From a virus, in the IMG/VR virus record IMGVR_UViG_3300038441_001406, positions 1 through 50,272 of that record: 50,272 bases of DNA. The stretch is one strand, 5' to 3'. A program made the translations under genes and the position numbers. Below, in pieces: positions 7,489 to 15,720 of this stretch; within the stretch, counting starts at the first letter, position 1; each line of letters begins with the position of its first letter. The notes under the pieces were generated by a model that saw nothing but the letters and a program-made list of their open reading frames with translations, was not told the origin of the DNA and did no database searches.

Positions 7489-9231
7489 ATGGCACTGGCG
7501 GTCACAACGCGAGTCGCGCTTGGTGACACGACCGCTACTACGGTCTACACCACTGCCTCGTTTACGCCCACCGCCAACTCGCTCTTGATTGTCGCCCTGG
7601 AGACGAGCCGGGGCAGCAGTCTCACTCCCGATCTAGCCGTAATCACGAACAGCGGGATCTCGCTGACGTGGGTGCAGATGGCGGATCATATCTGGGGAGT
7701 TGGCAATCGCCTTACAATCTTCGGCGCCATAATCGGCTCGGCGCCCGCGGCCATGACGGTAACGGCGACCTTCGCCAATGCCTTAACGGCCTGCGGTCAT
7801 AGCGTTTTTGATGTAACTGGTTCGGATGCGGCGGCCCATGGCATCGCGCAAACACTCGTTCAAAGTGTCGTGACCACAGCCGGTTCCACCGGCCTGTCTT
7901 TAGCTCTTACGTTGGCAGCAGCGGGAAACGCGAACAATCGGCCTTTCCTTGCCGTGGTTCATAGCGTCAATGAAGTCTATACCTTAGAGACAGGGAACAA
8001 CTGGGCGCAGATCGGAGCACTAGCCGGACACAGCGGCCCGCCCGCAGGTTTCATCACAGCTTGGAAAAGCGACGGCTTTGATACTTCGGTCACGGCTTCA
8101 TGGGCCACGAGCACGGGTTACGGTGCGATCGCATTCGAGCTTAAGGCTCTGGTCGGCGGTGTATTCTCCGTCAGCGTCGACACCGCTAGTTATGCCTATG
8201 GGACCGGCACGGCCAGCGCCCGCTTTGATCGTAAGGTTACGGTCACACCCACAGCGAGCTTCGCTTATACCACTCAGAACATCGTCGGGCGCTTCAACCG
8301 CAAGGTGGTGGCTGCGCTGGCGAACTTTGCCTACGCGACTGGCAACATCATCGGCAAATACAGTCGCAAATTCATTGTCACACCGGCAGCGAGTTACGCT
8401 TATACAACGGGAAATATCATAGGCCGGTTCGGTCGCAAATTGGTGGTCACAGCGCCATCCTCGCCCGCCTTGACCTTCAATTCAGTCGCGCTGCGCAAGA
8501 ACGCTCAGCTCAGCGTTGGAGTGACAAACTTCTTATACACCGTCCCCACCAACATTGGGCTGCGGCTTAATCGCAAAGTCTCGGTGGTCACGCTGGCCCC
8601 GCCGCCTCTGACTTTCAATCCGGTTAACCTGCGCAAAGGTGCCTTCGTCACGGTCACGGTTAGCAACTACGCCTATGGCGTCGGGTCGGTCACGCTGCGC
8701 AAACATTACAAGCGAAGCATACAAGTCACCAGCTATGCTTATACAGTCCGGGATGTCACCTTAAGAAAAGGTTTCTATGTCAGCACTGGAGTTATCAATT
8801 TCGCCTACGCAACGAGCAACGTGCTCATGGCAAAAGTGTTCGGTCCGGCCGTCTTTGATAAGATCCATTTCCCGTTCGATCTCAATTCCGTCAATCTCTT
8901 ATACGAACCGATAGAGCCGGAGCCGGAGCCGGAACCCGAACCGATCCCGCTGCCCGGGCCAGTGTTACAGCCATCCCCGGGCGTGCTAAAACCGGGCGAC
9001 CAAGTCTATGTCTCTGTCCAAGGCGACATGTGGGACCTCATCTCACAGAAGGTTTATGGGATGCAGAGGGGCAGCGATCATTACCTGGATCGACTGATTG
9101 AAGCCAATCCGCAATTCAATTCCTACAATCAACTCCCGGGCGGTTTCTATATTCTCGTGCCACCTTTGCCAACACAGACAGAGATACCTCTCGTCCCATG
9201 GAAGCGAGCAACCATCCTGATTAAGACATGA
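7489..9231 (+). CDS. Tail protein X fused to a tandem-repeat domain, 580 aa
   Basis: Three parts are visible. Residues 1-220 form a Thr/Ala/Ser-rich beta domain. Residues about 224-450 hold about ten imperfect repeats of 20-26 residues, the clearest with the pattern SYAYTTGNIIGRFxRK. Residues about 501-570, after a Glu-Pro linker (PEPEPEPEP), form a LysM-like domain starting GDMWDLISQKVYG. That domain matches phage tail protein X, normally a 70-residue stand-alone protein. P2 gpX acts in tail-tip assembly. The stop overlaps the gpD-like gene (ATGA at 9228), which fits X and D acting together at the hub. The repeat domain may be surface-exposed adhesive structure (inference). Confidence 0.8.
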   Translation: MALAVTTRVALGDTTATTVYTTASFTPTANSLLIVALETSRGSSLTPDLAVITNSGISLTWVQMADHIWGVGNRLTIFGAIIGSAPAAMTVTATFANALTACGHSVFDVTGSDAAAHGIAQTLVQSVVTTAGSTGLSLALTLAAAGNANNRPFLAVVHSVNEVYTLETGNNWAQIGALAGHSGPPAGFITAWKSDGFDTSVTASWATSTGYGAIAFELKALVGGVFSVSVDTASYAYGTGTASARFDRKVTVTPTASFAYTTQNIVGRFNRKVVAALANFAYATGNIIGKYSRKFIVTPAASYAYTTGNIIGRFGRKLVVTAPSSPALTFNSVALRKNAQLSVGVTNFLYTVPTNIGLRLNRKVSVVTLAPPPLTFNPVNLRKGAFVTVTVSNYAYGVGSVTLRKHYKRSIQVTSYAYTVRDVTLRKGFYVSTGVINFAYATSNVLMAKVFGPAVFDKIHFPFDLNSVNLLYEPIEPEPEPEPEPIPLPGPVLQPSPGVLKPGDQVYVSVQGDMWDLISQKVYGMQRGSDHYLDRLIEANPQFNSYNQLPGGFYILVPPLPTQTEIPLVPWKRATILIKT

Positions 9232-10367
9232 TCGCCTCAGTCAGAAGCGCAAAGCCAGCCATCATCCTAAACGGAGCTGATTACTACAATCAGCTGGCAC
9301 CTTACTTCCTCAGTCTGGAATACAGTGACAACTGCGACGGCGAGAAAGCGGATGACTTGCAGATACAATTGGCTGACCGGGACAAGCGTTTCATCTCGGA
9401 CTGGATGCCAGACAAGGGCACCTTCCTCGATGTGAGCATTATCGCGGAGCGCTGGTTTGCTTTGAACGCGCCGGCGATCTCGCTGGACTGCGGCCGTTTC
9501 TGGATTGACTCGGTCGACTTCGAGCTGCCCGCGAACACGGTCTCAATCAAGGGCTGCTCTATCCCGACCACCGCGCACCTGAAAACGACGGACGAAACGC
9601 GAGGCTGGGAAGGCTCAACCCTGCGGGATATCGCGCAGCAGATCGCAGGGGAGAATGAGATGACTCTGGACTTTCAGAGCAGCATCAACCCGCGCTACCA
9701 ACGCATCGAGCAGGACGAAGAGAGCGGCCTGACCTTTCTCAAAACGCAGGCCAACGACGCGAAACTGGCGATCAAGATTGCGCGCAGCCAGATCATTATT
9801 TTCGACGAGGAAACTTACGAGGCTGCTGAGCCGCGGTTCAACATCGTCTATGGCGAGGGGCCGGTTGCTGGAAGCCTGCCGACCTACAAGATGGCGGGCG
9901 GGCATTTCGTGACTCACCTGATAGACACAATGAAAAAGGTGCGAATCAAACATAACAAGATGGAGACAGGCGAAGTGACGAGTGAGGAATGGACGGATGA
10001 GACAGACGAAGACTTAGACGAAGCGATCATTCAAAACCTCAACAGTGCTCTGGACTTCGAAGAAGGCGCAGAAGAGGAGGGCGGCGAGTTGCGCACCGAG
10101 GACGGCTTACTGGAAGGCTGGAACGCGGACGCCTCAGCTGGCGGGCAACTGAAAGCGAAAGGTTATCTCCGCGTGTTCAATAAAGACAAAAACAACGCGT
10201 CCGTAGAATTGGCGATCGGCAACCCGCTCATCGCCTCGGGGATGACCTGCAACGTGAGCGGCGTTGGGCAATACGATGGGAAATACTTTGTCGTCAGTGT
10301 CCAGCACAAGGTCGGCCCGATGTTCACGAGCACGCTGGAAATCCGCAAGTGTCTGAAAGGCTACTAA
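9228..10367 (+). CDS. Baseplate hub protein (P2 late control gpD-like), 379 aa
   Basis: This is the gpD/gp27-like hub at the tail end, on which the spike sits. The 379-residue length and the pattern fit the family: an N-terminal strand region ending LSLEYSDNCDGEKADDLQI, a GRFWIDSVDFE segment, then GSTLRDIAQQIAGENEMTL, the recognisable linker before the second barrel in gpD proteins. Residues about 245-295 form an unusually acidic insert (TDETDEDLDEA, EEGAEEEGGEL) not usual in P2 gpD. It overlaps the upstream X-fusion gene by four bases. Function is established for the family; the acidic insert is unexplained. Confidence 0.85.
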   Translation: MIASVRSAKPAIILNGADYYNQLAPYFLSLEYSDNCDGEKADDLQIQLADRDKRFISDWMPDKGTFLDVSIIAERWFALNAPAISLDCGRFWIDSVDFELPANTVSIKGCSIPTTAHLKTTDETRGWEGSTLRDIAQQIAGENEMTLDFQSSINPRYQRIEQDEESGLTFLKTQANDAKLAIKIARSQIIIFDEETYEAAEPRFNIVYGEGPVAGSLPTYKMAGGHFVTHLIDTMKKVRIKHNKMETGEVTSEEWTDETDEDLDEAIIQNLNSALDFEEGAEEEGGELRTEDGLLEGWNADASAGGQLKAKGYLRVFNKDKNNASVELAIGNPLIASGMTCNVSGVGQYDGKYFVVSVQHKVGPMFTSTLEIRKCLKGY

Positions 10368-10369
10368 CT

Positions 10370-10561
10370 ATGGCACCGGGAGGATACAAACCACCAAAGG
10401 AAGAACAGATGATAACAACGGCGAGCACTTGTTACTTCACTATGCCCTCTTGGGCGCGGCCTGACTACAGTGATTTAGAGCGCGAGAATGAGCTTCTCAA
10501 AAAGCAAGTGAAACAATTGCAGAGTGAAATCTTTCGCCTGCGGAGGATGGGAAAGAGATGA
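10370..10561 (+). CDS. Small coiled-coil protein, 63 aa
   Basis: ATG 10370 follows the gpD stop by two bases and has GAAAGG upstream. An internal ATG at 10409 with AAGGAAG upstream is an alternative. The C-terminal half is a leucine-zipper-like helix (LERENELLKKQVKQLQSEI) with heptad leucines, so it probably forms a coiled coil. The stop overlaps the gpV spike start (ATGA at 10558). Placement between hub and spike genes suggests a small assembly or bridging factor, but no family is recognised. Confidence 0.55.
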   Translation: MAPGGYKPPKEEQMITTASTCYFTMPSWARPDYSDLERENELLKKQVKQLQSEIFRLRRMGKR

Positions 10562-11148
10562 AAAACCTGCTCGCTGATACCGACTTCGCCAAGGGCAAAG
10601 ACAACCGCTTCAAGTCCTCGCTTATGATCGCCAAGGTCAGCTCGATCGAAGTCACGGACAAGGGAGCCAATGTCCGCTGCATCATTCCTGACCGGGTCGA
10701 TCATGGAAACCAGCCGCTCATCACGAAACCGATTCCGGTCCTGCAAACGGCCGCAGGCCAAAAGAGAAGTTTCGCGGTGCCACGGATAGGGACCAACGTC
10801 CTCTTGGCCAAGCTGCCCAACGGCACGAGTGACTACGCCGTCATCGGGAGCTTCTATACGACCAAGGATCCGCCGCCGGTGAGTGACCCGAACCTTGACT
10901 ACGTGGAATACGAGGATGGGAGCAAGATAACTTTCGATGCCGATAATGGGACGCTGACCTGGGACCTGACCGGCGGCATCACGCTGGAGTGCGTCGGGGC
11001 CTTCACCCTAAAAACCGCTGGCACACTCTTGGTCGATGCTGCTAACGTCGAACTCAAAGGCGCGATCAAACTGACAGGCAACGTGAGCCACACCGGAAAC
11101 ATGACGACCACTGGGACCCACACCGATGCCAACGGCGTTCACCAATAA
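10558..11148 (+). CDS. Baseplate spike protein (gpV-like), 196 aa
   Basis: This protein should form the trimeric membrane-piercing spike at the tail tip. Residues 1-30 are charged, residues about 25-110 look like the OB-fold (SLMIAKVSSIEVTDKGANVRC, then RSFAVPRIGTNVLLAKLPNG), and residues about 115-190 are short regular strands ending HTGNMTTTGTHTDANGVH, like the beta-helix of P2 gpV. The last residues carry His at alternating spacing (GTHTDANGVHQ), where gpV-type spikes have a metal-binding HxH apex, though the usual long HxH-rich tip is reduced. Hairpin copy 3 lies seven bases downstream. Confidence 0.85.
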   Translation: MKNLLADTDFAKGKDNRFKSSLMIAKVSSIEVTDKGANVRCIIPDRVDHGNQPLITKPIPVLQTAAGQKRSFAVPRIGTNVLLAKLPNGTSDYAVIGSFYTTKDPPPVSDPNLDYVEYEDGSKITFDADNGTLTWDLTGGITLECVGAFTLKTAGTLLVDAANVELKGAIKLTGNVSHTGNMTTTGTHTDANGVHQ

Positions 11149-11155
11149 GGAGGGG

Positions 11156-11183
11156 AAGCTTAATCGAAAAATCGATTAAGCTT
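11156..11183 (+). repeat. Dispersed hairpin repeat, copy 3
   Basis: A perfect 12-base-pair stem (AAGCTTAATCGA, 11156-11167 with 11172-11183) closes on an AAAA loop. It sits between the spike gene and the gpU-like gene, seven bases after a stop codon. Confidence 0.95.
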
Positions 11184-11191
11184 AACTAGCT

Positions 11192-11695
11192 ATGGTTGAA
11201 GGACTTTATGGCTCAATTTTGTTCGGTCGCACCCTTGGCCGGATCGCTACCTTCGACGATATCAGTCGCAGATACACGGGTCGTTTCGGCTCGCACATGG
11301 TGCATATGCAGAAGCCTCTCCTCGAATGGGCCGGGAGCGACCTGCTCGAAGTCACCATGCACATCGGCCTAAACGCCTCGTGGTGCGGTAATCCGAACCT
11401 CTTCCTAGCCCAGTGGCACTTCTACCATGAAAACGCGATTGCGGCCCCGCTCATCGTCGGGACGAAGCCCATGGGGCCGGGGTTAAGCCTGTTCGTCGTG
11501 ACCGACCTGAGCGAAGCGCACAAGCATTGGCTGAGTGGCGGGCAACTGATCGCGGTCGAGCTGGACGTCACCTTTAAGGAATATCTGCCTTTCGTCAGCA
11601 GCGGCGGCGCTCTGAGTGCGCTCGGCATCCCTGGGTTCAGTCTGCCCAATCTACCCGGTCTGCCCACAATAAGCCTGCCGGGGCTAGGAGGTTAA
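11192..11695 (+). CDS. Tail protein U-like, 167 aa
   Basis: The N-terminus (MVEGLYGSILFGRTLGRIATFDDISRRYTGRF) and the central HMGKP/LEWAGSDLLEVTMHI-type block, here HMQKPLLEWAGSDLLEVTMHI across residues 36-56, match P2 GpU proteins. These have a short strand start, then KP-x-LE-x-xG and E-x-x-LxI. P2 gpU is a tail protein needed for tail completion. A Pro/Leu-rich tail (residues about 145-167, with LPNLPGLPTISLPGLGG) is an extension beyond the usual domain. The order differs from P2, where U follows T; here it lies between V and W. Confidence 0.75.
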   Translation: MVEGLYGSILFGRTLGRIATFDDISRRYTGRFGSHMVHMQKPLLEWAGSDLLEVTMHIGLNASWCGNPNLFLAQWHFYHENAIAAPLIVGTKPMGPGLSLFVVTDLSEAHKHWLSGGQLIAVELDVTFKEYLPFVSSGGALSALGIPGFSLPNLPGLPTISLPGLGG

Positions 11696-11699
11696 CGCT

Positions 11700-12383
11700 A
11701 TGCCGATCGTGACGAACATCCTCGCTGAGCAGCCGGATGTGAACCGTTTCGGGGCCAACTGGCAGATCCAATTCCGTGACGCTAACGGCAACCTGCTCAA
11801 CATGGGCTCGTTCGATGAGATCGACTTTGGCGCCATCTCTTACAAAGAGATTTTCCAGAATGTCAAAACGATTCTGGCCACCCCGATTTTCTCCTGCCCA
11901 CTCGAGCGCACGCTGGGCGTTGACCAGACGGTCGTCGACCAGCCGATGAATCAGGCGACCGGAGCCACGATAGCGATTCTCGACGCTATTTACTTTTGGG
12001 AGCCGCGGGCCGAAGTAGTGAGCGTAGATTTTGAGCCGGACATTTTGACCGGCCACCTTGCGGTTAACGTGCAGTTGAAAATCAAGAACTTCGTTTATGG
12101 AACCACGGACAATTATCTACTCACGAACGCTTTCACACCGCCACCGGCGACCAGAGGAGGCTTGCCGCAGATGAATGTCCCAGTTCCAGGCCCGCCCGGA
12201 CCAGCCGGGCCAGAGGGACCAGAAGGGCCAGCAGGCGAACCGATCATTCCCGACCCGCTAACTCTGAACCAGTTGTTTATCGGGGCGAAGTCGCGGGTCA
12301 CAGCCTTGCCCAATGGTTGCATCATCGAAGTGCAAGACGGAACCGGCGCATGGATACCGCAACAGCAATACACCGAGTCATGA
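11700..12383 (+). CDS. Baseplate wedge protein (gpW/gp25-like) with collagen-like tail, 227 aa
   Basis: This is the conserved gp25-like wedge protein of contractile tails. Residues about 40-145 show the family pattern: KTILATPIFSCPLERTLGVD, where gp25 proteins have a (L)xTxxGxRPxxPxxG-like block, then a helix, then EPRAEVVSVDFEPD with the usual E-P-R. The start has GGAGG eight bases upstream. Unusually, about residues 160-180 are collagen-like Gly-X-Y triplets (PGPPGPAGPEGPEGPAGEP), followed by 45 residues of beta-like sequence. P2 gpW has no such extension. It overlaps the next gene by four bases (ATGA). Confidence 0.8.
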   Translation: MPIVTNILAEQPDVNRFGANWQIQFRDANGNLLNMGSFDEIDFGAISYKEIFQNVKTILATPIFSCPLERTLGVDQTVVDQPMNQATGATIAILDAIYFWEPRAEVVSVDFEPDILTGHLAVNVQLKIKNFVYGTTDNYLLTNAFTPPPATRGGLPQMNVPVPGPPGPAGPEGPEGPAGEPIIPDPLTLNQLFIGAKSRVTALPNGCIIEVQDGTGAWIPQQQYTES

Positions 12384-14239
12384 AAACTCTACTGATTACC
12401 CTGGTCGCTCTCTGGCTTTGGCTCTGTGGGGTTCAAGCTGACCAGACGATCTTTCAACCGACGACCTACGCTTTTCCAGCCAGCCTAACCATCCAGACCG
12501 GGGTCCCGCTGGCGGGCACATGGGACTTCACGGGCGCAACCGTAACCGGCCTGACAGTCGTAGGAACAGGAGATGTCGTCGGTCCAGCGAGTGCAGGCGA
12601 TAACCGAGTCGTTTTCTTTGATGGGACAACCGGCAAGCGAATCAAAGACAGCGGCCTTTCTCTAAGCGGGATCAACACCGGCGACCAGACCAGCGTAACC
12701 GGCAACGCCGGGACCGCGACGCTGCTCCAGAATGCGCGGACGATCAACGGAGTGAGCTTTAACGGCGGCGCGAATATCATTGTCCCGGCTGCTGGCTCAA
12801 CGCTCACTGATACCGTTCCTTTCACCAAGGGCGGCACCGGCCTGATTGCGCTCGGGCTGCCTCTGCAAGTTTTGCGGACCAATAGCGCAGCGACCGGGAT
12901 GGAATGGGGCACGGTAGGGAGCGGCAGCGGCATTGGTGACTTCGTCGGCCCGGGCAGCTCGACGGACAACGCCATCATCAGGTTTGATGGAACGACCGGC
13001 AAGACCGGCCAGAATAGCGGCATCACGATCGCTGACGGAGCTACCGGGACGTTGAGCGGGACGAATAGTGGGGATCAAACTTTCACATTAACCGGACCTG
13101 TAACGGGAACTGGCTCGGGTTCAATCCCCACCAGCATCACGGACGGATCGGTTGTGCTAGCCGACCTGACGAACATGGCGACAGGCAGCGTCTTCTATCG
13201 CAAGACGGCAGGGACCGGCCCACCCGAAGTGCAACCGCTCTCGGCACTCAAGCTCGATCTTGGCCTGACCGGCACGAATAGCGGCGACCAGATCAACATT
13301 ACGGGCAACGCAGGCACGGCCACGATCTTGCAGACGGCCCGGCTTATCAATGGCATCAGCTTCAACGGGTCAGCCAACATCACAATCCAAGTCCCGGTCT
13401 CTACCGGCATCACTGGACTTGGGACCAATGTCCCGGCGCTCTTAGCCACGGCCTCACCTGCGCTCAATTTCAACGAGTTCGCGCTTAATGTTAACCTCGG
13501 CAACCTGGCTTTCACTGACTCACTCGATTTCAGCGCCATCACAGGCTTAGTGCCGCCGAGCCAGATTGATCGCACCGTCGATGTTGTAGCTCAGACAGCC
13601 ATCGTCACGGTCCCGGCAGATGACCCAAAGAAAACAACGGCCAGTGGCGTCCTGACCACCTTGGCCTTTACCGGGACAAGCGGCTCGCCCGTAACGAAAG
13701 AATGGCGGGTTGACATTGATGTGACCGCGCCGAGCACGCTGAGCTTTACGGATGGGACCAACCCGCTGGCGGTGCGCCGACTCGGGAGCGCGGGCAGCGT
13801 CACTGCATCCCTGTTCACCAAAGGCTATCACGAACTGTCCCTGCGCTTGATCGGGACGGAGTTCATCATGGCGGATTCACTGCCAGCCAATGATCCGGTG
13901 ATTTGGGTCGCCATGTCCGATGAGGTAACGGCGATCACAACCGGGACGAACAAATTAACCTGCCGCGCCCCTTATGCGTTCACCGTGAGCGCGGTCCGAG
14001 CGAGCCTGAAAGTCGCCAGCATAAGCGGCATCCCAACGGTGGACATTAACGAAGCCGGGACTTCAATCCTTTCAACCAAGCTAACTATTGACGCTGCGGA
14101 AAAGACATCGAGAACTGCGGCCGTGCCTGCCGTCATTAGTGACACAGCCATAGCGGACGACGCGGAGATGACTTTCGACATAGATGTAGCGGGCAGTGGA
14201 GCAGTAGGATTGAAGGTATGCGTTTACGGTTATCGTTAG
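12380..14239 (+). CDS. Exported fibre-like repeat protein, 619 aa
   Basis: The start at ATG 12380 lies inside the gpW stop (ATGA). Residues 1-20 form a clear signal peptide (MKTLLITLVALWLWLCGVQA, cleavage after A20 likely). The rest is Gly/Thr/Ser/Asn-rich beta sequence with recurring units: DGTTGKRIKDSGLSLSG and DGTTGKTGQNSGITIADG; GTNSGDQ repeated; GNAGTATLLQNARTINGVS and GNAGTATILQTARLINGIS. Such repeats occur in phage tail-fibre shafts, yet fibres are not normally secreted. Residues about 420-619 form a non-repetitive C-terminal domain. The protein could be a tail appendage or an exported, surface-binding protein. Confidence 0.7.
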   Translation: MKTLLITLVALWLWLCGVQADQTIFQPTTYAFPASLTIQTGVPLAGTWDFTGATVTGLTVVGTGDVVGPASAGDNRVVFFDGTTGKRIKDSGLSLSGINTGDQTSVTGNAGTATLLQNARTINGVSFNGGANIIVPAAGSTLTDTVPFTKGGTGLIALGLPLQVLRTNSAATGMEWGTVGSGSGIGDFVGPGSSTDNAIIRFDGTTGKTGQNSGITIADGATGTLSGTNSGDQTFTLTGPVTGTGSGSIPTSITDGSVVLADLTNMATGSVFYRKTAGTGPPEVQPLSALKLDLGLTGTNSGDQINITGNAGTATILQTARLINGISFNGSANITIQVPVSTGITGLGTNVPALLATASPALNFNEFALNVNLGNLAFTDSLDFSAITGLVPPSQIDRTVDVVAQTAIVTVPADDPKKTTASGVLTTLAFTGTSGSPVTKEWRVDIDVTAPSTLSFTDGTNPLAVRRLGSAGSVTASLFTKGYHELSLRLIGTEFIMADSLPANDPVIWVAMSDEVTAITTGTNKLTCRAPYAFTVSAVRASLKVASISGIPTVDINEAGTSILSTKLTIDAAEKTSRTAAVPAVISDTAIADDAEMTFDIDVAGSGAVGLKVCVYGYR

Positions 14240-15720
14240 TCTCACTTGTATTGTCATTGGTTGCGTCCGCGCATGGCGTGACGCAGTTGCTTAACCCCTA
14301 TAGCCTGCAAGTTGTAGGCGGCACCCCGACCCCCACTCCGACCGCAACCCCAACGCCGACCCCGGCAGGACTCAAACCTTTGGTCGGCGGGATCATTCAC
14401 TTGATCGGCGGCTCGACGCCGTTCTGTGATAAGATCGACTCAGCTGTTTCCTTGGATTACCCGTGGGTCGATGGCTACCGCGGACGGACCACTTGGAAAG
14501 CGGTGCAGCCCAGCGCGCCGCCCGCAGAGTTGCAATGGGAGTGCATCGACCGAGCCTTGGCGACCTGCGCAGCTCACGGAAAATTCCTAACTCTATCCAT
14601 AGGGGCAGGAATCAACACGCCGGATTGGGTCTATGACAGTGCGCCAACCGTGCCGCGATTCCCTTGCGACAATGATACCGTCCCCGGCAACGAAAGTAAC
14701 ATGCCGTGGTCGGCCAATCTCAATTACCTGGCTAAATGGAAAACCTTCATCGCTGCCTTTGCGGCGCGCTACGATAACAACCCAACTCTGCGCGCCGTGT
14801 TCTTTACTGGCCAAGGGCAGCAGATTGTCGAGTATCACGTTACGGCCACAACGGAGAACTTCGACCGCTGGCGAGGATTAGCTGTAGCTGACGGCCGCTT
14901 CCCTGATGACACCGGCCCGCCTAACCTCAAGGCGGAAGATAAAGCCTTGCGCTTTGCCACCAAAGAAGTCATCGACGCTTACCAATTGGGTTTCCAAAAG
15001 ACGCCCCTTCATGCGACCGGTGGCAATCCATGGAGCGGCGGTCAAGCGGGGAATGACACAGAGGCTTACCAAGAGTCACTGAGCACTACGGCGCGGAGCG
15101 GCCTGTCCAACTCCACGTTGAAGGCTACCCTGACTCATACCAACATCCCGCAACTCAGGACCTATCCTTGGGGCAGGCAAGCCATCTTTTCCAGTGCGGA
15201 TCATGGCCGTTTTTACTCACCCCCGATTGACGATCGTGTTTACACGGATGCAACCCTTACAGTTGGCTCAACCACGATCACATTCCCCACCGGCGCAGAT
15301 GGATTCACTCCACCGGGGACGCGGGATGTGGGTCATGTCATAGCAGGCTCAGGTATCCCGAACACGCCGCCTTCGACCATCGTCGCGGTCAACAGCACGA
15401 CCAATATAACTATTTCAGCAGCGGTAACGAGCAATGCCGGGACAGGAAAGACGATCAATGTCGTGGACCAACCGCCGCCGCCGCAGTGCATTGACGATTA
15501 TTTGCGGAACGCTTTCGACACAGGCTGCCAATATACCGAGGTCTATGAGTTCGACATCGAAGGGAGCGGAGTCAATCCCACAATTAACAACGCCACCTTC
15601 ACAACACATCAGCCCCGTCTGAAAACCAACATACCAGGCGCGCTGCGCAAGGTAACACCGACGCCATCACCAGCAGCTAAAGGAAAGGCTAGTCCGAAGC
15701 CGAAAGGTAAAAAACCATGA
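14218..15720 (+). CDS. Exported glycosidase-like protein, 500 aa
   Basis: Residues 1-20 are a signal peptide (MRLRLSLVSLVLSLVASAHG). Residues about 35-48 are a Thr-Pro linker. Residues about 55-350 look like a TIM-barrel glycoside hydrolase: a WVDGYRGRTTWKAVQPS start, GKFLTLSIGAGINTPDWVYD with the typical strand-then-TPxW pattern of family 42-like barrels, and a later ATGGNPWSGG loop. The candidate acid residues cannot be assigned by eye. A beta-type insertion follows (about residues 340-420), and the C-terminus is Lys/Pro-rich ([13 protein letters not shown]). It overlaps the upstream gene by 22 bases and the next by four. A polysaccharide-cleaving role is inferred. Confidence 0.6.
   Translation: MRLRLSLVSLVLSLVASAHGVTQLLNPYSLQVVGGTPTPTPTATPTPTPAGLKPLVGGIIHLIGGSTPFCDKIDSAVSLDYPWVDGYRGRTTWKAVQPSAPPAELQWECIDRALATCAAHGKFLTLSIGAGINTPDWVYDSAPTVPRFPCDNDTVPGNESNMPWSANLNYLAKWKTFIAAFAARYDNNPTLRAVFFTGQGQQIVEYHVTATTENFDRWRGLAVADGRFPDDTGPPNLKAEDKALRFATKEVIDAYQLGFQKTPLHATGGNPWSGGQAGNDTEAYQESLSTTARSGLSNSTLKATLTHTNIPQLRTYPWGRQAIFSSADHGRFYSPPIDDRVYTDATLTVGSTTITFPTGADGFTPPGTRDVGHVIAGSGIPNTPPSTIVAVNSTTNITISAAVTSNAGTGKTINVVDQPPPPQCIDDYLRNAFDTGCQYTEVYEFDIEGSGVNPTINNATFTTHQPRLKTNIPGALRKVTPTPSPAAKGKASPKPKGKKP
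14321..14364 (+). repeat. Thr-Pro codon repeat
   Basis: Tandem ACC/CCG-type codons encode a short [12 protein letters not shown] linker after the signal peptide of the glycosidase-like protein. It is the first of four such linkers in the window. Confidence 0.85.
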
